From: a bacterium
GTDB lineage: Bacteria; SZUA-79; Acidulodesulfobacterales; Acidulodesulfobacteraceae
Reading direction: 5' to 3'
Assembly: GCA_021777135.1 (NCBI GenBank)
Contig: JAJYDX010000005.1
Coordinates: 62,001 to 126,000 of the forward strand
DNA: 64,000 bases
This document shows positions 55,336 through 64,000 of the stretch, piece after piece. Each line of letters starts with the position of its first letter. Position 1 is the stretch's first letter. Both the position numbers and the translations under genes were made by a program. A model generated the notes under the pieces. That model was not told the DNA's origin. It did no database searches and was given only the letters and a program-made list of their open reading frames with translations.

Positions 55336-56139
55336 TTAAAAAACATATAAGGCAATTGAAGCCGAATCGGCTCTTTTTATAAATTCTTCTTTGCGCAGAA
55401 CTATAGTGTTAGGCTCAAAAGCAAGGCACGTAGCATTAGTCGAAATAATAGCTTCTATGGTATCGAGTCCGACAGCCGGAACGTCGAATCTTAAATCTTG
55501 ATTGGGCTTGTTAACTTTTACTACCACGGCGCCTCCGTTTGCAAGCTTTCCTCCTCTTATTATCGCTTCATCAGTTCCCTCTATGGCTTCTAGCGCCATA
55601 ACGGATTTATCTTTTATTACCGCCGTCTGCCCGATATCCGCTCCGGCTATTAACAGTGCTGCGTTTCTGCCGAATTCTATGTCTTCCATTTCTTTTTTTG
55701 TAGGAGTTCTTTTGGACGCGATGCCGGAAGGCAAAAAAACCGAAGAGATATACTTAATCTGGGGGATTATTGTTATGCCCTCTTTTTCTAAAAATTTACA
55801 TATGGCGTTTAATATAGTATCGTCTTTTTTGTCTTTAAGGGACAAAAAAAGGGTGATGGCTTTTATATCAGGTTTTATTTTTTTAAACATCAGGGTTTTG
55901 CGGACTTTTCCCGCCATTATTACTTCTTTCACGCCTTCCTTTTTAAAAAAATTTACCAATTTGCCGAGCTGACCTACGCTTATATAAATAATCGAATCTG
56001 CGCGTTCGGAAAGAGATTGAGCGGCTTCTTCTTCTATCGCGCAGACTTTTACGGAATAACCGGCGGATTTTAATTCATCGATATAAATTAACGGAAATTC
56101 TCCGTATCCGGCAATTATACCTATATTTTTACTTTCCAT
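55336..56139 (-). CDS. lpxI: UDP-2,3-diacylglucosamine pyrophosphatase LpxI
   Basis: 267 aa (DUF1009). GIIAGYGEFPLIYIDE at the start, VIMAGKVRKTLMFKKIKPD, and the C-terminal catalytic LpxI_C domain with GADIGQTAVIKDKSVMALEAIEGTDEAIIRGG. It replaces LpxH of enterobacteria in making lipid X. Position between lpxA and lpxB is the standard one for LpxI-using bacteria. Confidence 0.96.
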   Translation of the reverse strand: MESKNIGIIAGYGEFPLIYIDELKSAGYSVKVCAIEEEAAQSLSERADSIIYISVGQLGKLVNFFKKEGVKEVIMAGKVRKTLMFKKIKPDIKAITLFLSLKDKKDDTILNAICKFLEKEGITIIPQIKYISSVFLPSGIASKRTPTKKEMEDIEFGRNAALLIAGADIGQTAVIKDKSVMALEAIEGTDEAIIRGGKLANGGAVVVKVNKPNQDLRFDVPAVGLDTIEAIISTNATCLAFEPNTIVLRKEEFIKRADSASIALYVF

Positions 56140-56270
56140 ATTTAATCTGGATGAGCCGTCTAAAAGACGACGGCTTTAAACCGTACCCGCCTGCGCGGGA
56201 ATGACAAAGTTTGTTTATTTTTATTGACGCCGCCTGCGCGGGAATAACAACATGAAGTTTTATATGTTCC
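56140..56270. repeat. REP-like palindromes between lpxA and lpxI
   Basis: This 131-base gap holds a hairpin AGCCGTC/GACGGCT (56154-56175) and two copies of CGCCTGCGCGGGAATxAC (within 56186-56205 and 56229-56248), the first forming a CCCGC-CTGC-GCGGG stem. Sequences of this kind are widespread intergenic repeats in Proteobacteria. They interrupt an otherwise tightly packed operon. Confidence 0.7.
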
Positions 56271-57041
56271 TTATCTTGTAATACCCCTTTTGGAACTTGC
56301 TATAAAAGAAGTGAATTGCTCTATTTTATCGGTTTTGCCTAATTCTTCTTCTATCCGTCCAACCGCTATTTTAAGGGTAACTTTAGACCTGTATAAAATT
56401 TTATAGGCATTTTTTATTTTTTCTATGTCTTCTTTGCTGAAACCTCTTCTTTCAAGCCCTATCCTATTGATGCCGTAAATTTTAGCCCTATCTCCAGAGG
56501 CAACCAGATAAGGCGGTATATCCTGAACGACCATAGAACCGCCGGCGATAAGAGCTGATTCGCCTATACGCACAAACTGGTGTATCGCGCAAAGACCGCC
56601 TAATATAACATAATCCTGTATTTCAATATGTCCGGCTAAAGTCGCGTTATTAGCAAGAATATTTCTGTTGCCTATTACGCAGTCGTGTGCAATATGTACG
56701 TGCATCATAAACAGGTTAAAATCGCCTACGGTAGTAACCCCGTTTCCTGTGACAGTCCCCGGATTCATAGTAACATATTCCCTTATTGTATTATTATTAC
56801 CGATAATAAGGCCCGTATTTTCTCCTTTATATTTGAGGTCCTGCGGCGGCGAGCCTATAGAAGCAAACTGAAATATTTTATTACCGTCGCCTATTTTCGT
56901 ATTTCCTTCTATTACCACATGGGAAGCGATTTGATTGTTTTTTCCTATTTTTACGCCGCTTTTTATTATACTATACGGACCAACGTCGGTTGATTCGTCA
57001 ATTTCGGCTCCGGGATAAATTATAGCAGTTTTGTCAATCAT
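56271..57041 (-). CDS. lpxA: UDP-N-acetylglucosamine O-acyltransferase
   Basis: 256 aa. First step of lipid A synthesis. Left-handed beta-helix of hexapeptide repeats (IIKSGVKIGKNNQIASHVVIEGNTKIG and on), with the catalytic His region MMHVHIAHDCVIGNRNI, and the C-terminal helical domain INRIGLERRGFSKEDIEKI. Follows fabZ by about 35 bases. Confidence 0.96.
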   Translation of the reverse strand: MIDKTAIIYPGAEIDESTDVGPYSIIKSGVKIGKNNQIASHVVIEGNTKIGDGNKIFQFASIGSPPQDLKYKGENTGLIIGNNNTIREYVTMNPGTVTGNGVTTVGDFNLFMMHVHIAHDCVIGNRNILANNATLAGHIEIQDYVILGGLCAIHQFVRIGESALIAGGSMVVQDIPPYLVASGDRAKIYGINRIGLERRGFSKEDIEKIKNAYKILYRSKVTLKIAVGRIEEELGKTDKIEQFTSFIASSKRGITR

Positions 57042-57076
57042 AAATTTTATTACCGCATTATAAGTAACGCACGTTA

Positions 57077-57568
57077 TTATTTTTCGGAATTATTTTTAGG
57101 AATAAAAGTTGCCATAAGTTCTGCTTCTGCGCAAAGTTTTCCTTCAACTTCCGCTCTTCCGGCAAAAACCCATACGAACTGCTTTTTTTTAATAAGTTCG
57201 ACCTTGAGAAATATGGTATATCCGGGCAGTATAGGTTTTCTAAATCTTGCTTTGTCTATGCCCATAAAATAGGTAAGTTTGTCTCTTAAATCGTCTGCTT
57301 CTTCCGTCTTATAAGCAAGTATGCCTCCAGCCTGTGCAAGAGCCTCGAGAATAAGAACTCCCGGCATAACTGGATAATTTGGAAAATGACCTTGAAAAAA
57401 GGGTTCGTTTATAGTGGTATTTTTGATTGCCGTAATAGATTTTCCTTTTTCTAGCGATACTACTTTGTCTATCATCAAAAAAGGATACCTATGGGGAAGC
57501 AGGTTTAAAATTTCTCCTATGCCGATTATCTCGCCTTCTCCTAAAGTTTCTTTGTTTTCTTTGCCCAT
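57077..57568 (-). CDS. fabZ: (3R)-hydroxyacyl-ACP dehydratase FabZ
   Basis: 163 aa hot-dog fold. LLPHRYPFLMIDKV and FFQGHFPNYPVMPGVLILEALAQAGG hold the catalytic His and Glu. Its place inside the lpx cluster balances hydroxyacyl-ACP use between fatty acid and lipid A synthesis. 4 bases after lpxD. Confidence 0.96.
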   Translation of the reverse strand: MGKENKETLGEGEIIGIGEILNLLPHRYPFLMIDKVVSLEKGKSITAIKNTTINEPFFQGHFPNYPVMPGVLILEALAQAGGILAYKTEEADDLRDKLTYFMGIDKARFRKPILPGYTIFLKVELIKKKQFVWVFAGRAEVEGKLCAEAELMATFIPKNNSEK

Positions 57569-57572
57569 TTGG

Positions 57573-58610
57573 TCAGTCCTTTGTTTTAGAGATTTCCCTT
57601 AACTTTTTAAATAACTCGGGGAGCCTTTTAAAAAGCACTACGGAGTTACGCCATTCTTTTATAGGAAAAGCTGGCGAACCGGATATTATCTCTTTGTCTT
57701 TTACGTTATTGGACACTCCCGACTGGGCAGCTATCATAACGCCGTTTCCTATTGAAATATGTCCGGCTATGCCTACCTGACCGCCGATAGTAACATTATC
57801 GCCTATTTCCGAACTTCCGGCTATGCCGGTTTGCGCGGCGATTACGCAGTTTTTTCCTATTATTACGTTATGCGCGACCTGCACTAAATTATCTATTTTA
57901 GTTCCTGAGCCTATTTTAGTAAAATCTACCGCCCCTCTGTCAATAGTAGTATTTGCGCCTATTTCTACGTTATCTTCAAGCTCGGCATATCCTGAATGAA
58001 TTATTTTAACGTAACCCGCCTTGCCTCTTGCGTAGCCAAAGCCATCGCTGCCCACTGCCGAACCGGCATGAAGAATACATCCGCTGCCTATTTTAGAATT
58101 ATCGTAAACAGTAACATTGGGATATATAATTACGTTATCGCCTATAACTACGTTTTTGCCTATCGAAGAATTAGACATTATTCTGCAATTATCACCGATA
58201 GAGCAGCCCTCGTCTATAAAAACACCCGGAAAAATAACCGTTTCTTTTCCTTTAACCGAAGTTTTGCCGATAAAATAAAGACCATCAAAACTTGCGCGGG
58301 GGCTTAAAGCATTTTTTGAAACGTCTTTGAATATTTGCGTAGTTTCCGCAAATGACAAATATGGATTTTTAGAATCCAGTATAACAAAGCCAACATTTAA
58401 AGGAAGTTCCGGCTTTAAAGATTCGTAATCCATTATTACCGCGCAGGCTTTTGTTTCCGCGAGCTGCTTAACATATTTGGCACTTGCAATAAAAGAAATC
58501 TCGTTTTTTTTAGCAGACTCCAGCGAGCCTATGCCGGAAACGTCCAAATTTTCCGGGAATACGCCTATAATGCTAACCGATAGCTTTGAAATAAGGTCTT
58601 TTAAAAGCAT
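57573..58610 (-). CDS. lpxD: UDP-3-O-acylglucosamine N-acyltransferase
   Basis: 345 aa. N-terminal uridine-binding domain about 1-100, then a hexapeptide beta-helix with GSDGFGYARGKAGYVKI and the catalytic-His segment NLVQVAHNVIIGKNCVIAAQTGIAGSSEIG. Third step of lipid A synthesis. Confidence 0.96.
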   Translation of the reverse strand: MLLKDLISKLSVSIIGVFPENLDVSGIGSLESAKKNEISFIASAKYVKQLAETKACAVIMDYESLKPELPLNVGFVILDSKNPYLSFAETTQIFKDVSKNALSPRASFDGLYFIGKTSVKGKETVIFPGVFIDEGCSIGDNCRIMSNSSIGKNVVIGDNVIIYPNVTVYDNSKIGSGCILHAGSAVGSDGFGYARGKAGYVKIIHSGYAELEDNVEIGANTTIDRGAVDFTKIGSGTKIDNLVQVAHNVIIGKNCVIAAQTGIAGSSEIGDNVTIGGQVGIAGHISIGNGVMIAAQSGVSNNVKDKEIISGSPAFPIKEWRNSVVLFKRLPELFKKLREISKTKD

Positions 58611-58623
58611 AACTGGATTTGTA

Positions 58624-59151
58624 CTATTTTGAGTTCATCCTGTTTAATACTTCATTAGTTATATTTATAGAGTTAGCCCTATATACAACGCTTGGTCTGT
58701 CTATGACCAGAATGTAACCGTCTTTTTTTGCTATAGAATTAATAATAGATGTGGCTTTGTCTACTATGCCTTTTAAAAGCTCAAATCTCTTTTGCGACAT
58801 AACGCCCTGAACGCGTTTTTCTTCAGTCGTAAAATTAGATATATCTGTTTCAAATTCTTTAGTTTTTTTGGCTTTTTCGGTTGCGGACATAATAGACCCG
58901 TTATTTTTTAAATCTGCCTGGACAGCCGCAATTTTTTTTCTCATTGTAAGAAGTTTTGCGTTATATTTGGAAACTAAAGTTTTTAAACTGCTCTGCGCCG
59001 CTTTGCCCTGATTAGACATGGAAATTACTTTTTGCATATTAACTACCGCTATATTGGAACCTGCGGCATATGCGTTCGACTGGCTTAAAATTGCGTATGC
59101 GGCTATAATTAAAAAAGCTGCAAGGCTTAAATTTAAAATAGATTTTTTCAT
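58624..59151 (-). CDS. OmpH/Skp-family periplasmic chaperone
   Basis: 175 aa. Signal peptide about 1-29 (cleavage after SNAYA), a short beta part (IAVVNMQKVI), a coiled-coil pair (about 50-135) and the C-terminal return to the body domain (GYILVIDRPSVVYRA). It holds unfolded outer-membrane proteins for BamA. Located between bamA and lpxD as in many Proteobacteria. Confidence 0.9.
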   Translation of the reverse strand: MKKSILNLSLAAFLIIAAYAILSQSNAYAAGSNIAVVNMQKVISMSNQGKAAQSSLKTLVSKYNAKLLTMRKKIAAVQADLKNNGSIMSATEKAKKTKEFETDISNFTTEEKRVQGVMSQKRFELLKGIVDKATSIINSIAKKDGYILVIDRPSVVYRANSINITNEVLNRMNSK

Positions 59152-59216
59152 TGATAAATCTCCTTATTTTTTTATTTATATTAACTATTTTTAATATTTA
59201 ATCTTTATTTTTTGAT

Positions 59217-61964
59217 TTAAAGTCCCGGCATACCCGCGCCCAAACTAAACTGTATCCTGGTCGGGTTGTTTCCGTTTATAGCCGTTCCTAATATTTTACC
59301 GTAAGTGATTGTAATCGGTCCGAAAGGCGAATACCAGTTAAATCCTATACCTGCCGCCTGAACAAGATTTATAGGGAATACAGGCTCGCTTTGCAGCCAG
59401 GCGTTACCGGCATTCCACCATAAAAATCCGTAAAACTTCATCCTTTTAAGTATAGGAATGAAATATTTAGCCTGAACCGTAAACATCTTTGTTCCGCCCA
59501 TTATATTTCCGTTTTCGGAAGGACCCACGGAATCATACATAAATCCTAATAGAGGATAGTTATTCATTATGCCGCCCACAAAAAACCTCTGATAAACCGG
59601 AAGCGGTTGTGAGGAGTTCGTTCCCGTAATATAACCTAACTGCGCACCCTGCATAAAAGAAGTACCCCACCACAGCGGAATATAATGATTAGCTTGAGCC
59701 ACATATTTAACAAAATCGTCGTTTCCGCCTATAGGAGACCCCGCATAACTTATCCTAAAGCTGTCCATATCTCCGGCAGTGGGAACTATCGGGCTGTTAA
59801 GAGTATTATAAACCGTGGTCAAAGAAACTTCGCTAGTGGTAACTTCGCCCTGCGGCAATATATTGGCAAGTCCGGGAATTATTACCGAATTATCCTGTTC
59901 TATAAGATATCTGAAATATTCTGTCAATACGTTTCCGTATAATGGATAGCCCAAGGTTATCGAACCGCCTACGGAACGGTAGGCAAACTCGTAATATAAC
60001 GAGTTAAAAGTGTCGTAGAGTGAAAGATTGAAGGACACCGGTCTTGCAAAAAGATAAGTAAGATAAGGCTGGAGTATATTAAGGCTGTAAGATTGATAAG
60101 GTCCTCCCGCCTGAACGTTGAAAGACGCAGAAATTCCGGTTCCGAAAAGGTTAGACTCGGAAATAGACGATATAGCCATAAAAGAAGTTGCCGAACTATA
60201 GCCGCCGCCTATGGTAAATTTACCGGTGCCCTGCTCTTTAACATGCACCTTAACGTTTAATATGCTCCTGCCCGGAACTTTTTCGGTAGTTATCGTAACA
60301 TGCTTGAAATACATCAGGTTTTTTAAGTTTTGCCTGGATATTTTGATAAGCTTCGGATTATATTTTTCGCCGGGATATATTACGATTGCCCTCAGTATGA
60401 CATAGCTGTATGTAACGTCGTTTCCTGTTATCGTGATTTTGCCGAATTTTGCAATCTTACCTTTATGGACTATAAGGGATACCGCCACCGAACTAGTCTT
60501 TCGCCTAATTTTAATCGACGGCTCTACGTTTGCGAATGCGTATCCTTTATCGGTAAAATATTTTGTTATGCTTAAAATTTCTTTTTCTATATTTTTTCTG
60601 TTAAAAATAACGCCTACTTTTGTAATTATAAGTTTATGGGCTTCTTGATATTCTTTAGAATTCCGTTTTGCTCCTTTTATTATTAATTTTAATTTAGAAA
60701 TCCTGTATTGGGGACCTTCAATTATTCTTATTAAGATAGCAACGTATTTTTTATTTTTGGAAAATGAAAATTCAGGCTTTTTTACGCTTACGTTTATATA
60801 TCCGTGATTATAATAAAAGCTTAATAGTTTAATAATCTGGGAATTCAACTTTGCTTTCTTGAATTTTCCAGCGCCGGTTATCCATGTAAGAAGGTTGACC
60901 GTTTTAACCCCCATAACCGATTCCAGTTTGCCTGCGGAAAAAGAACTGTTTCCACTGAATTTAATATTCTTTACCATTACCGGCGAATTTTCGCTAATGA
61001 TAAAATGTAAGGCTATATAGTTTCCGGGGAAATGCTTCGTTTTTACATTTATTTTTGCGTTATAATAACCTTCCGCCGAATATATAAATTTTAATATTCT
61101 GACCGCCCTGTCTATTTCAAAAGAGCTGTAAGGTTTATCGACTCTAAGGTTAATAACTTTTTTGATTTTTTTTACGGAAACAGAACCGTTTCCGGTATAT
61201 TTAATTGACTTAATTAAAGGTCTTTCCGAAACTATAAACGTAACGACCAGCTTTCTGTCTAAGGAAGCCACGTCTACTAAAATATTTTTAAAATATCCCG
61301 TCTTGTATAGCTTCTTAACGCTTTCGTTAATTTTGGATATTGAATAGGCGCCGCCTTTTTTTATTTTAATGCGGTCCATTATAAACCCGGCACCGACTCT
61401 TATGTTTCCCTTAACCCTAACGGCATAAATCTTTTTATTAAAAGAGCGGTTCCGCCTGCTTGCGGCTTTGGCAGCACGCGTTCCGTATATAAAACTCGCT
61501 ACTTTATCAGAAAGCTTATTAATGTCTTTTGCTAGGAAAGAATTGCCAGCACCCGAGTAATTAAGCGTCTTTGACTTATATACGTCAGTAACGTCTATCA
61601 GCATTGCGTGAACGGTAAAATTTGAACCTAGCCTTGAAATACTTCCCGTGATTATATAATTTGAATGATAAACTAATCCGAGTTTTTTTATACGCACAAG
61701 ATTTATTTTTTTATCGAAATTGAAATACGGGAGGGGTTTAATAGCGGTATACGCAAAAACAAAATAAGGCTTTCCGGAATTAAGGTAATTTTTAAAAGCG
61801 GAGGAAAAAGATTTTTTTATTGAATCCGAAGACGGAGAGCCCTTTTGATGAAAAGCCCCAGTCCATACGTTTCGGTTATTTAAAGCGGCATAAACGTTAA
61901 ACGCGTTTAAAATTAAAACGCCGGATACTATAATTCCTAAAAGTAACGATTTTAAAAATTTCAT
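59217..61964 (-). CDS. bamA: Outer membrane assembly factor BamA with extra N-terminal domain
   Basis: 915 aa, longer than the usual ~800. Signal peptide 1-26. Residues about 30-165 form an extra TolB/CsgG-like domain (LGLVYHSNYIITGSISRLG, HAMLIDVTDVYKSKTL). Five POTRA repeats span about 178-585, each ending near ...GYFKNI, ...EGYYNAKI, ...HGYINVSV, ...KGYAFANV, ...LMYFKHV. The barrel fills the rest (GGGYSSATSF to the C-terminal IQFSLGAGMPGL). In loop 6 the conserved (V/I)RG(F/Y) reads LLGF, so the usual Arg is missing, although QRFFVGGI before and VGPSENG after are conserved. It inserts beta-barrel proteins. Following lolD after about 30 bases. Confidence 0.94.
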   Translation of the reverse strand: MKFLKSLLLGIIVSGVLILNAFNVYAALNNRNVWTGAFHQKGSPSSDSIKKSFSSAFKNYLNSGKPYFVFAYTAIKPLPYFNFDKKINLVRIKKLGLVYHSNYIITGSISRLGSNFTVHAMLIDVTDVYKSKTLNYSGAGNSFLAKDINKLSDKVASFIYGTRAAKAASRRNRSFNKKIYAVRVKGNIRVGAGFIMDRIKIKKGGAYSISKINESVKKLYKTGYFKNILVDVASLDRKLVVTFIVSERPLIKSIKYTGNGSVSVKKIKKVINLRVDKPYSSFEIDRAVRILKFIYSAEGYYNAKINVKTKHFPGNYIALHFIISENSPVMVKNIKFSGNSSFSAGKLESVMGVKTVNLLTWITGAGKFKKAKLNSQIIKLLSFYYNHGYINVSVKKPEFSFSKNKKYVAILIRIIEGPQYRISKLKLIIKGAKRNSKEYQEAHKLIITKVGVIFNRKNIEKEILSITKYFTDKGYAFANVEPSIKIRRKTSSVAVSLIVHKGKIAKFGKITITGNDVTYSYVILRAIVIYPGEKYNPKLIKISRQNLKNLMYFKHVTITTEKVPGRSILNVKVHVKEQGTGKFTIGGGYSSATSFMAISSISESNLFGTGISASFNVQAGGPYQSYSLNILQPYLTYLFARPVSFNLSLYDTFNSLYYEFAYRSVGGSITLGYPLYGNVLTEYFRYLIEQDNSVIIPGLANILPQGEVTTSEVSLTTVYNTLNSPIVPTAGDMDSFRISYAGSPIGGNDDFVKYVAQANHYIPLWWGTSFMQGAQLGYITGTNSSQPLPVYQRFFVGGIMNNYPLLGFMYDSVGPSENGNIMGGTKMFTVQAKYFIPILKRMKFYGFLWWNAGNAWLQSEPVFPINLVQAAGIGFNWYSPFGPITITYGKILGTAINGNNPTRIQFSLGAGMPGL

Positions 61965-61995
61965 TTTAATAAACTATCAAATATTAAGTATTATG

Positions 61996-62709
61996 TCAAT
62001 TTATATGTTGGATAATTCCTGCTGTAATTTTAATTTTACGGTTCATCATATTCGAAAATTCTTTATCATGAGTAACTATTACCAAAGTTTTACCATATTT
62101 TTTGTTAAGGTCTATTATTATGCTATGCAACAGCCCGGCATGCCGGGGGTCAAGGTTACCGGTAGGTTCATCCATTAATATAACGTCTGGCGAACAAACC
62201 AGCGCTCTCGCTATGGCTGCCCTTTGCTGTTCGCCGCCGGAAAGCATATAAGGCTTAAAATTAAGCCTGCTTTCAAGCCCCATTTCGCATAGATAATCCC
62301 TGGCAATCTTTAACGCCTTTTCTTTAGGCTCTCCCTTAATAAACAAAGGCATAGCGGCATTTTCCAAGCAGCTAAACTCGTTTAAAAGATAGTGAAACTG
62401 AAAAACAAAGCCGATGTTATTATTTCTAAACCTGGCAAGTCCCGCATCTGAAAAACTATATATATCGGCATCGCCGAAATACCGCACCTGTCCGGAATCC
62501 GGTTTTAAAAGCGTGCCTATTATATGAAGGAGGGTGCTTTTGCCGGTGCCGGACTCGCCTGTTACCGCAAAAGTATCCCCTTTTTTTATTTCAAGGTTCG
62601 CTTCATTTAAAATTTTAACAGTTTCGTCTCCCGCAGTAAATGTTTTACTTACATTATTTAAAGAAACGGCTAAATCGTTGTTATTTTTTCCGGTCATATT
62701 TTCATTCAT
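61996..62709 (-). CDS. lolD: Lipoprotein-releasing ABC ATPase LolD
   Basis: 237 aa. Walker A GESGTGKST, signature MLSGGEQQRAAIARAL, Walker B VILMDEPTGNLD, and the MacB/LolD-type FQFHYLLNEFSCLEN Q-loop. Powers LolC/E extraction of lipoproteins. Starts inside the end of lolC (8-base overlap). Confidence 0.92.
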   Translation of the reverse strand: MNENMTGKNNNDLAVSLNNVSKTFTAGDETVKILNEANLEIKKGDTFAVTGESGTGKSTLLHIIGTLLKPDSGQVRYFGDADIYSFSDAGLARFRNNNIGFVFQFHYLLNEFSCLENAAMPLFIKGEPKEKALKIARDYLCEMGLESRLNFKPYMLSGGEQQRAAIARALVCSPDVILMDEPTGNLDPRHAGLLHSIIIDLNKKYGKTLVIVTHDKEFSNMMNRKIKITAGIIQHIN

Positions 62710-63937
62710 ATCTTACGCCTTCCGCGGGATCTATTTTACCCGCTTTATAAGACGGGTAAAGGGTTGCCGCAAAACTCAAAAAAAGGGCGGATGACCCTAT
62801 GACTATAAACTCGCCGGCGGTCATCCTTACCGGTAAAGTAGTTATATAATAAACCGACGATGGAAGGCTTATTATATGGTATGTCTTTTCTAAATAACAT
62901 ATTAGGAATCCGGATAAAAGTCCCAGAGAAGTGCCGATAGCTCCAATTATAATGCCTTGCGCTATGAAAATAATCATTATATCTTTAGAACTAGCGCCTA
63001 TGGATTTTAATATCGCTATATCCTTCCTTTTTTCCATAACTACCATTATAAGGGTTGAAATAATATTAAATGCGGCTACAAGCACGATAAGGAATAGAAT
63101 TACGAACATGGTAAGCTTTTCCAGTTTTATCGCTGAAAATAAATTTTTGTTAAGTTCTTCCCAGCTTAGAGCGTAGTAAGATGAAGAAGTTTTATTTTTA
63201 TTTAGTTTATCTGCTATATTTTTTGCAAAACTATTCGCGAAGCTGAGATTATCCAACTTAACCTCGATTCCAGTAACGGAACCTGCCGGCAAACCTAGAA
63301 AAGACTGGGCATTTTTAAGAGAAATAAAAGAAAGCGTAGAGTCGTAATTATACATTCCGCTGTTTATTATGCCGCAAACAATAAACCTTTCGGTTTTAGG
63401 CATAATGCCGAAAGGGGTAACTTCTCCGGAAGGAGAAATTATGGTCACCCTGTCTCCTAGAGAAACTCCAAGATTACGGGCTAAAACTTTGCCTAAAACT
63501 ATCTCGTTTTTATTTATATTATTTAAGCCCGTTAAATTTCCTTTAACTATAAATTTTTTTAAATCGGAAACTTTCTCTTCGGTTTTTACGTCTATTCCCC
63601 TTAAAACGCTTCCGGTAGATGTTGACGCGGAAGATATCATGACATCCGTATATATAAACGGAGAAACATTTTTTACGCCTTTAACGGAATATATTTTTTT
63701 AACCGCCTTTTTATGGTTATTTATAAAACCGTTATAGTTTAAAACTATAATCTGTGATTCAATTCCTATAACTTTTTTTTCCAAAGCATGATCAAAACCG
63801 CTCATAACAGATATAACGACTATAAGCGCCATAACCCCTATCGTTATTCCCATTATCGATATAAAACTCAATAAAGATATAAACGAATTATTTTTAGGCT
63901 TTAAATAATGAAGGGCGATTTTAGTATGAAAATTCAT
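62702..63937 (-). CDS. lolC: Lipoprotein-releasing permease LolC/LolE-type
   Basis: 411 aa. One N-terminal helix (about 22-46), a large periplasmic MacB_PCD-like domain (about 47-265), then three helices within the FtsX domain (about 270-400) with KRKDIAILKSIGASSKDI. Only one permease gene is seen, so it probably works as a homodimer (LolF-like). It follows lysS by 16 bases. Confidence 0.92.
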   Translation of the reverse strand: MNFHTKIALHYLKPKNNSFISLLSFISIMGITIGVMALIVVISVMSGFDHALEKKVIGIESQIIVLNYNGFINNHKKAVKKIYSVKGVKNVSPFIYTDVMISSASTSTGSVLRGIDVKTEEKVSDLKKFIVKGNLTGLNNINKNEIVLGKVLARNLGVSLGDRVTIISPSGEVTPFGIMPKTERFIVCGIINSGMYNYDSTLSFISLKNAQSFLGLPAGSVTGIEVKLDNLSFANSFAKNIADKLNKNKTSSSYYALSWEELNKNLFSAIKLEKLTMFVILFLIVLVAAFNIISTLIMVVMEKRKDIAILKSIGASSKDIMIIFIAQGIIIGAIGTSLGLLSGFLICYLEKTYHIISLPSSVYYITTLPVRMTAGEFIVIGSSALFLSFAATLYPSYKAGKIDPAEGVRYE

Positions 63938-63953
63938 ATTTTAGATATACTTT

Positions 63954-64000
63954 CTACTTCAAAGGTTTAAGCAAGGGAAATAATATCACGTCCCTGATAG
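63954..64000 (-). CDS. lysS: Lysyl-tRNA synthetase, C-terminal fragment
   Basis: The last 15 or so codons read (S)IRDVILFPLLKPLK and a TAG stop, which is the C-terminal motif of class II LysRS. The gene enters from the right edge. Order lysS-lolC-lolD is common in Deltaproteobacteria. Confidence 0.8.
   Translation of the reverse strand, partial: IRDVILFPLLKPLK

Noticed and set aside
61971-61999. TTGACA with a weak extended -10 before bamA
   Set aside because: The -10 (TAGTTT) is poor and the start site would fall on the bamA start codon, leaving no leader; bamA is more likely transcribed with lolD.

Overview
The window is a dense, AT-rich stretch of a Gram-negative, LPS-making bacterial chromosome. 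It holds a full lipid A / outer-membrane biogenesis block, complex I, a sigma-54 activator, rubrerythrin, a flavodiiron protein and a heme-c chemoreceptor. Gene order (lysS-lolC-lolD-bamA-ompH-lpxD-fabZ-lpxA-lpxI-lpxB-msbA-waaA, and rplU-rpmA-obg-proB-proA-nadD-rsfS) and protein style point to a deltaproteobacterial (Desulfobacterota-like) lineage, perhaps a low-GC group such as Candidatus Acidulodesulfobacterales. That placement is inference. Almost every gene lies on the minus strand, so transcription mostly runs from position 64000 towards 1.

Layout, left to right. 1-4.6 kb: the start of a rubrerythrin gene, a DUF3857 protein whose transglutaminase-like domain has lost its catalytic residues, a TIGR02757 protein with a new N-terminus, and a flavodiiron O2/NO reductase. 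4.7-6.1 kb (plus strand): hemW and tRNA-Ser(UGA). 6.15-7.13 kb: an accessory island with an inverted tRNA-Ser remnant, about four 67-bp hairpin-bearing tandem units, and a DUF559 (Vsr-like) nuclease gene set almost exactly between two 53-bp inverted repeats. 7.2-10.8 kb: an ABC-2 exporter pair, a TPR membrane protein and a glycosyltransferase. 10.9-16.3 kb: marC, ychF, pth, rplY, prs, tRNA-Gln(UUG), spoVG and ispE. 16.3-30.5 kb: a nuo operon (A-B-C-D-X-G-H-I-J-K-L-M-N) in which nuoE and nuoF are replaced by one gene (X) joining the NuoF iron-sulfur domain to a GltD-like flavoprotein. 30.5-36 kb: pepA, acs and a heme-c chemoreceptor. 36-50.9 kb: a long run rplU-rpmA-obg-proB-proA-nadD-rsfS-lapAB-gpmI-rluD-coaE-(degenerate GGDEF)-rho-HK-RR. 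51-64 kb: waaA, msbA, lpxB, lpxI, lpxA, fabZ, lpxD, ompH, bamA, lolD, lolC and the end of lysS.

The 51-64 kb block forms one envelope programme: LpxA/LpxD/LpxI/LpxB build the lipid A disaccharide, WaaA adds Kdo, MsbA flips the product, FabZ links to acyl supply, Skp/OmpH and BamA insert outer-membrane proteins, and LolCD releases lipoproteins. The LapA-LapB-like fusion at 44-45 kb may tune that pathway. The energy block couples quinone reduction to ion pumping through a complex I with an unusual electron-input module. The rubrerythrin and flavodiiron genes suggest an anaerobe or microaerophile that tolerates oxygen.

The best candidates for something undescribed are the NuoEF replacement with a ferredoxin-rich NuoG, the inverted-repeat DUF559 element with paired hairpins in each end, the LapA-LapB fusion, and a BamA with an extra N-terminal domain and an altered loop-6 motif. 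No database search was run. All family calls rest on motif recognition.
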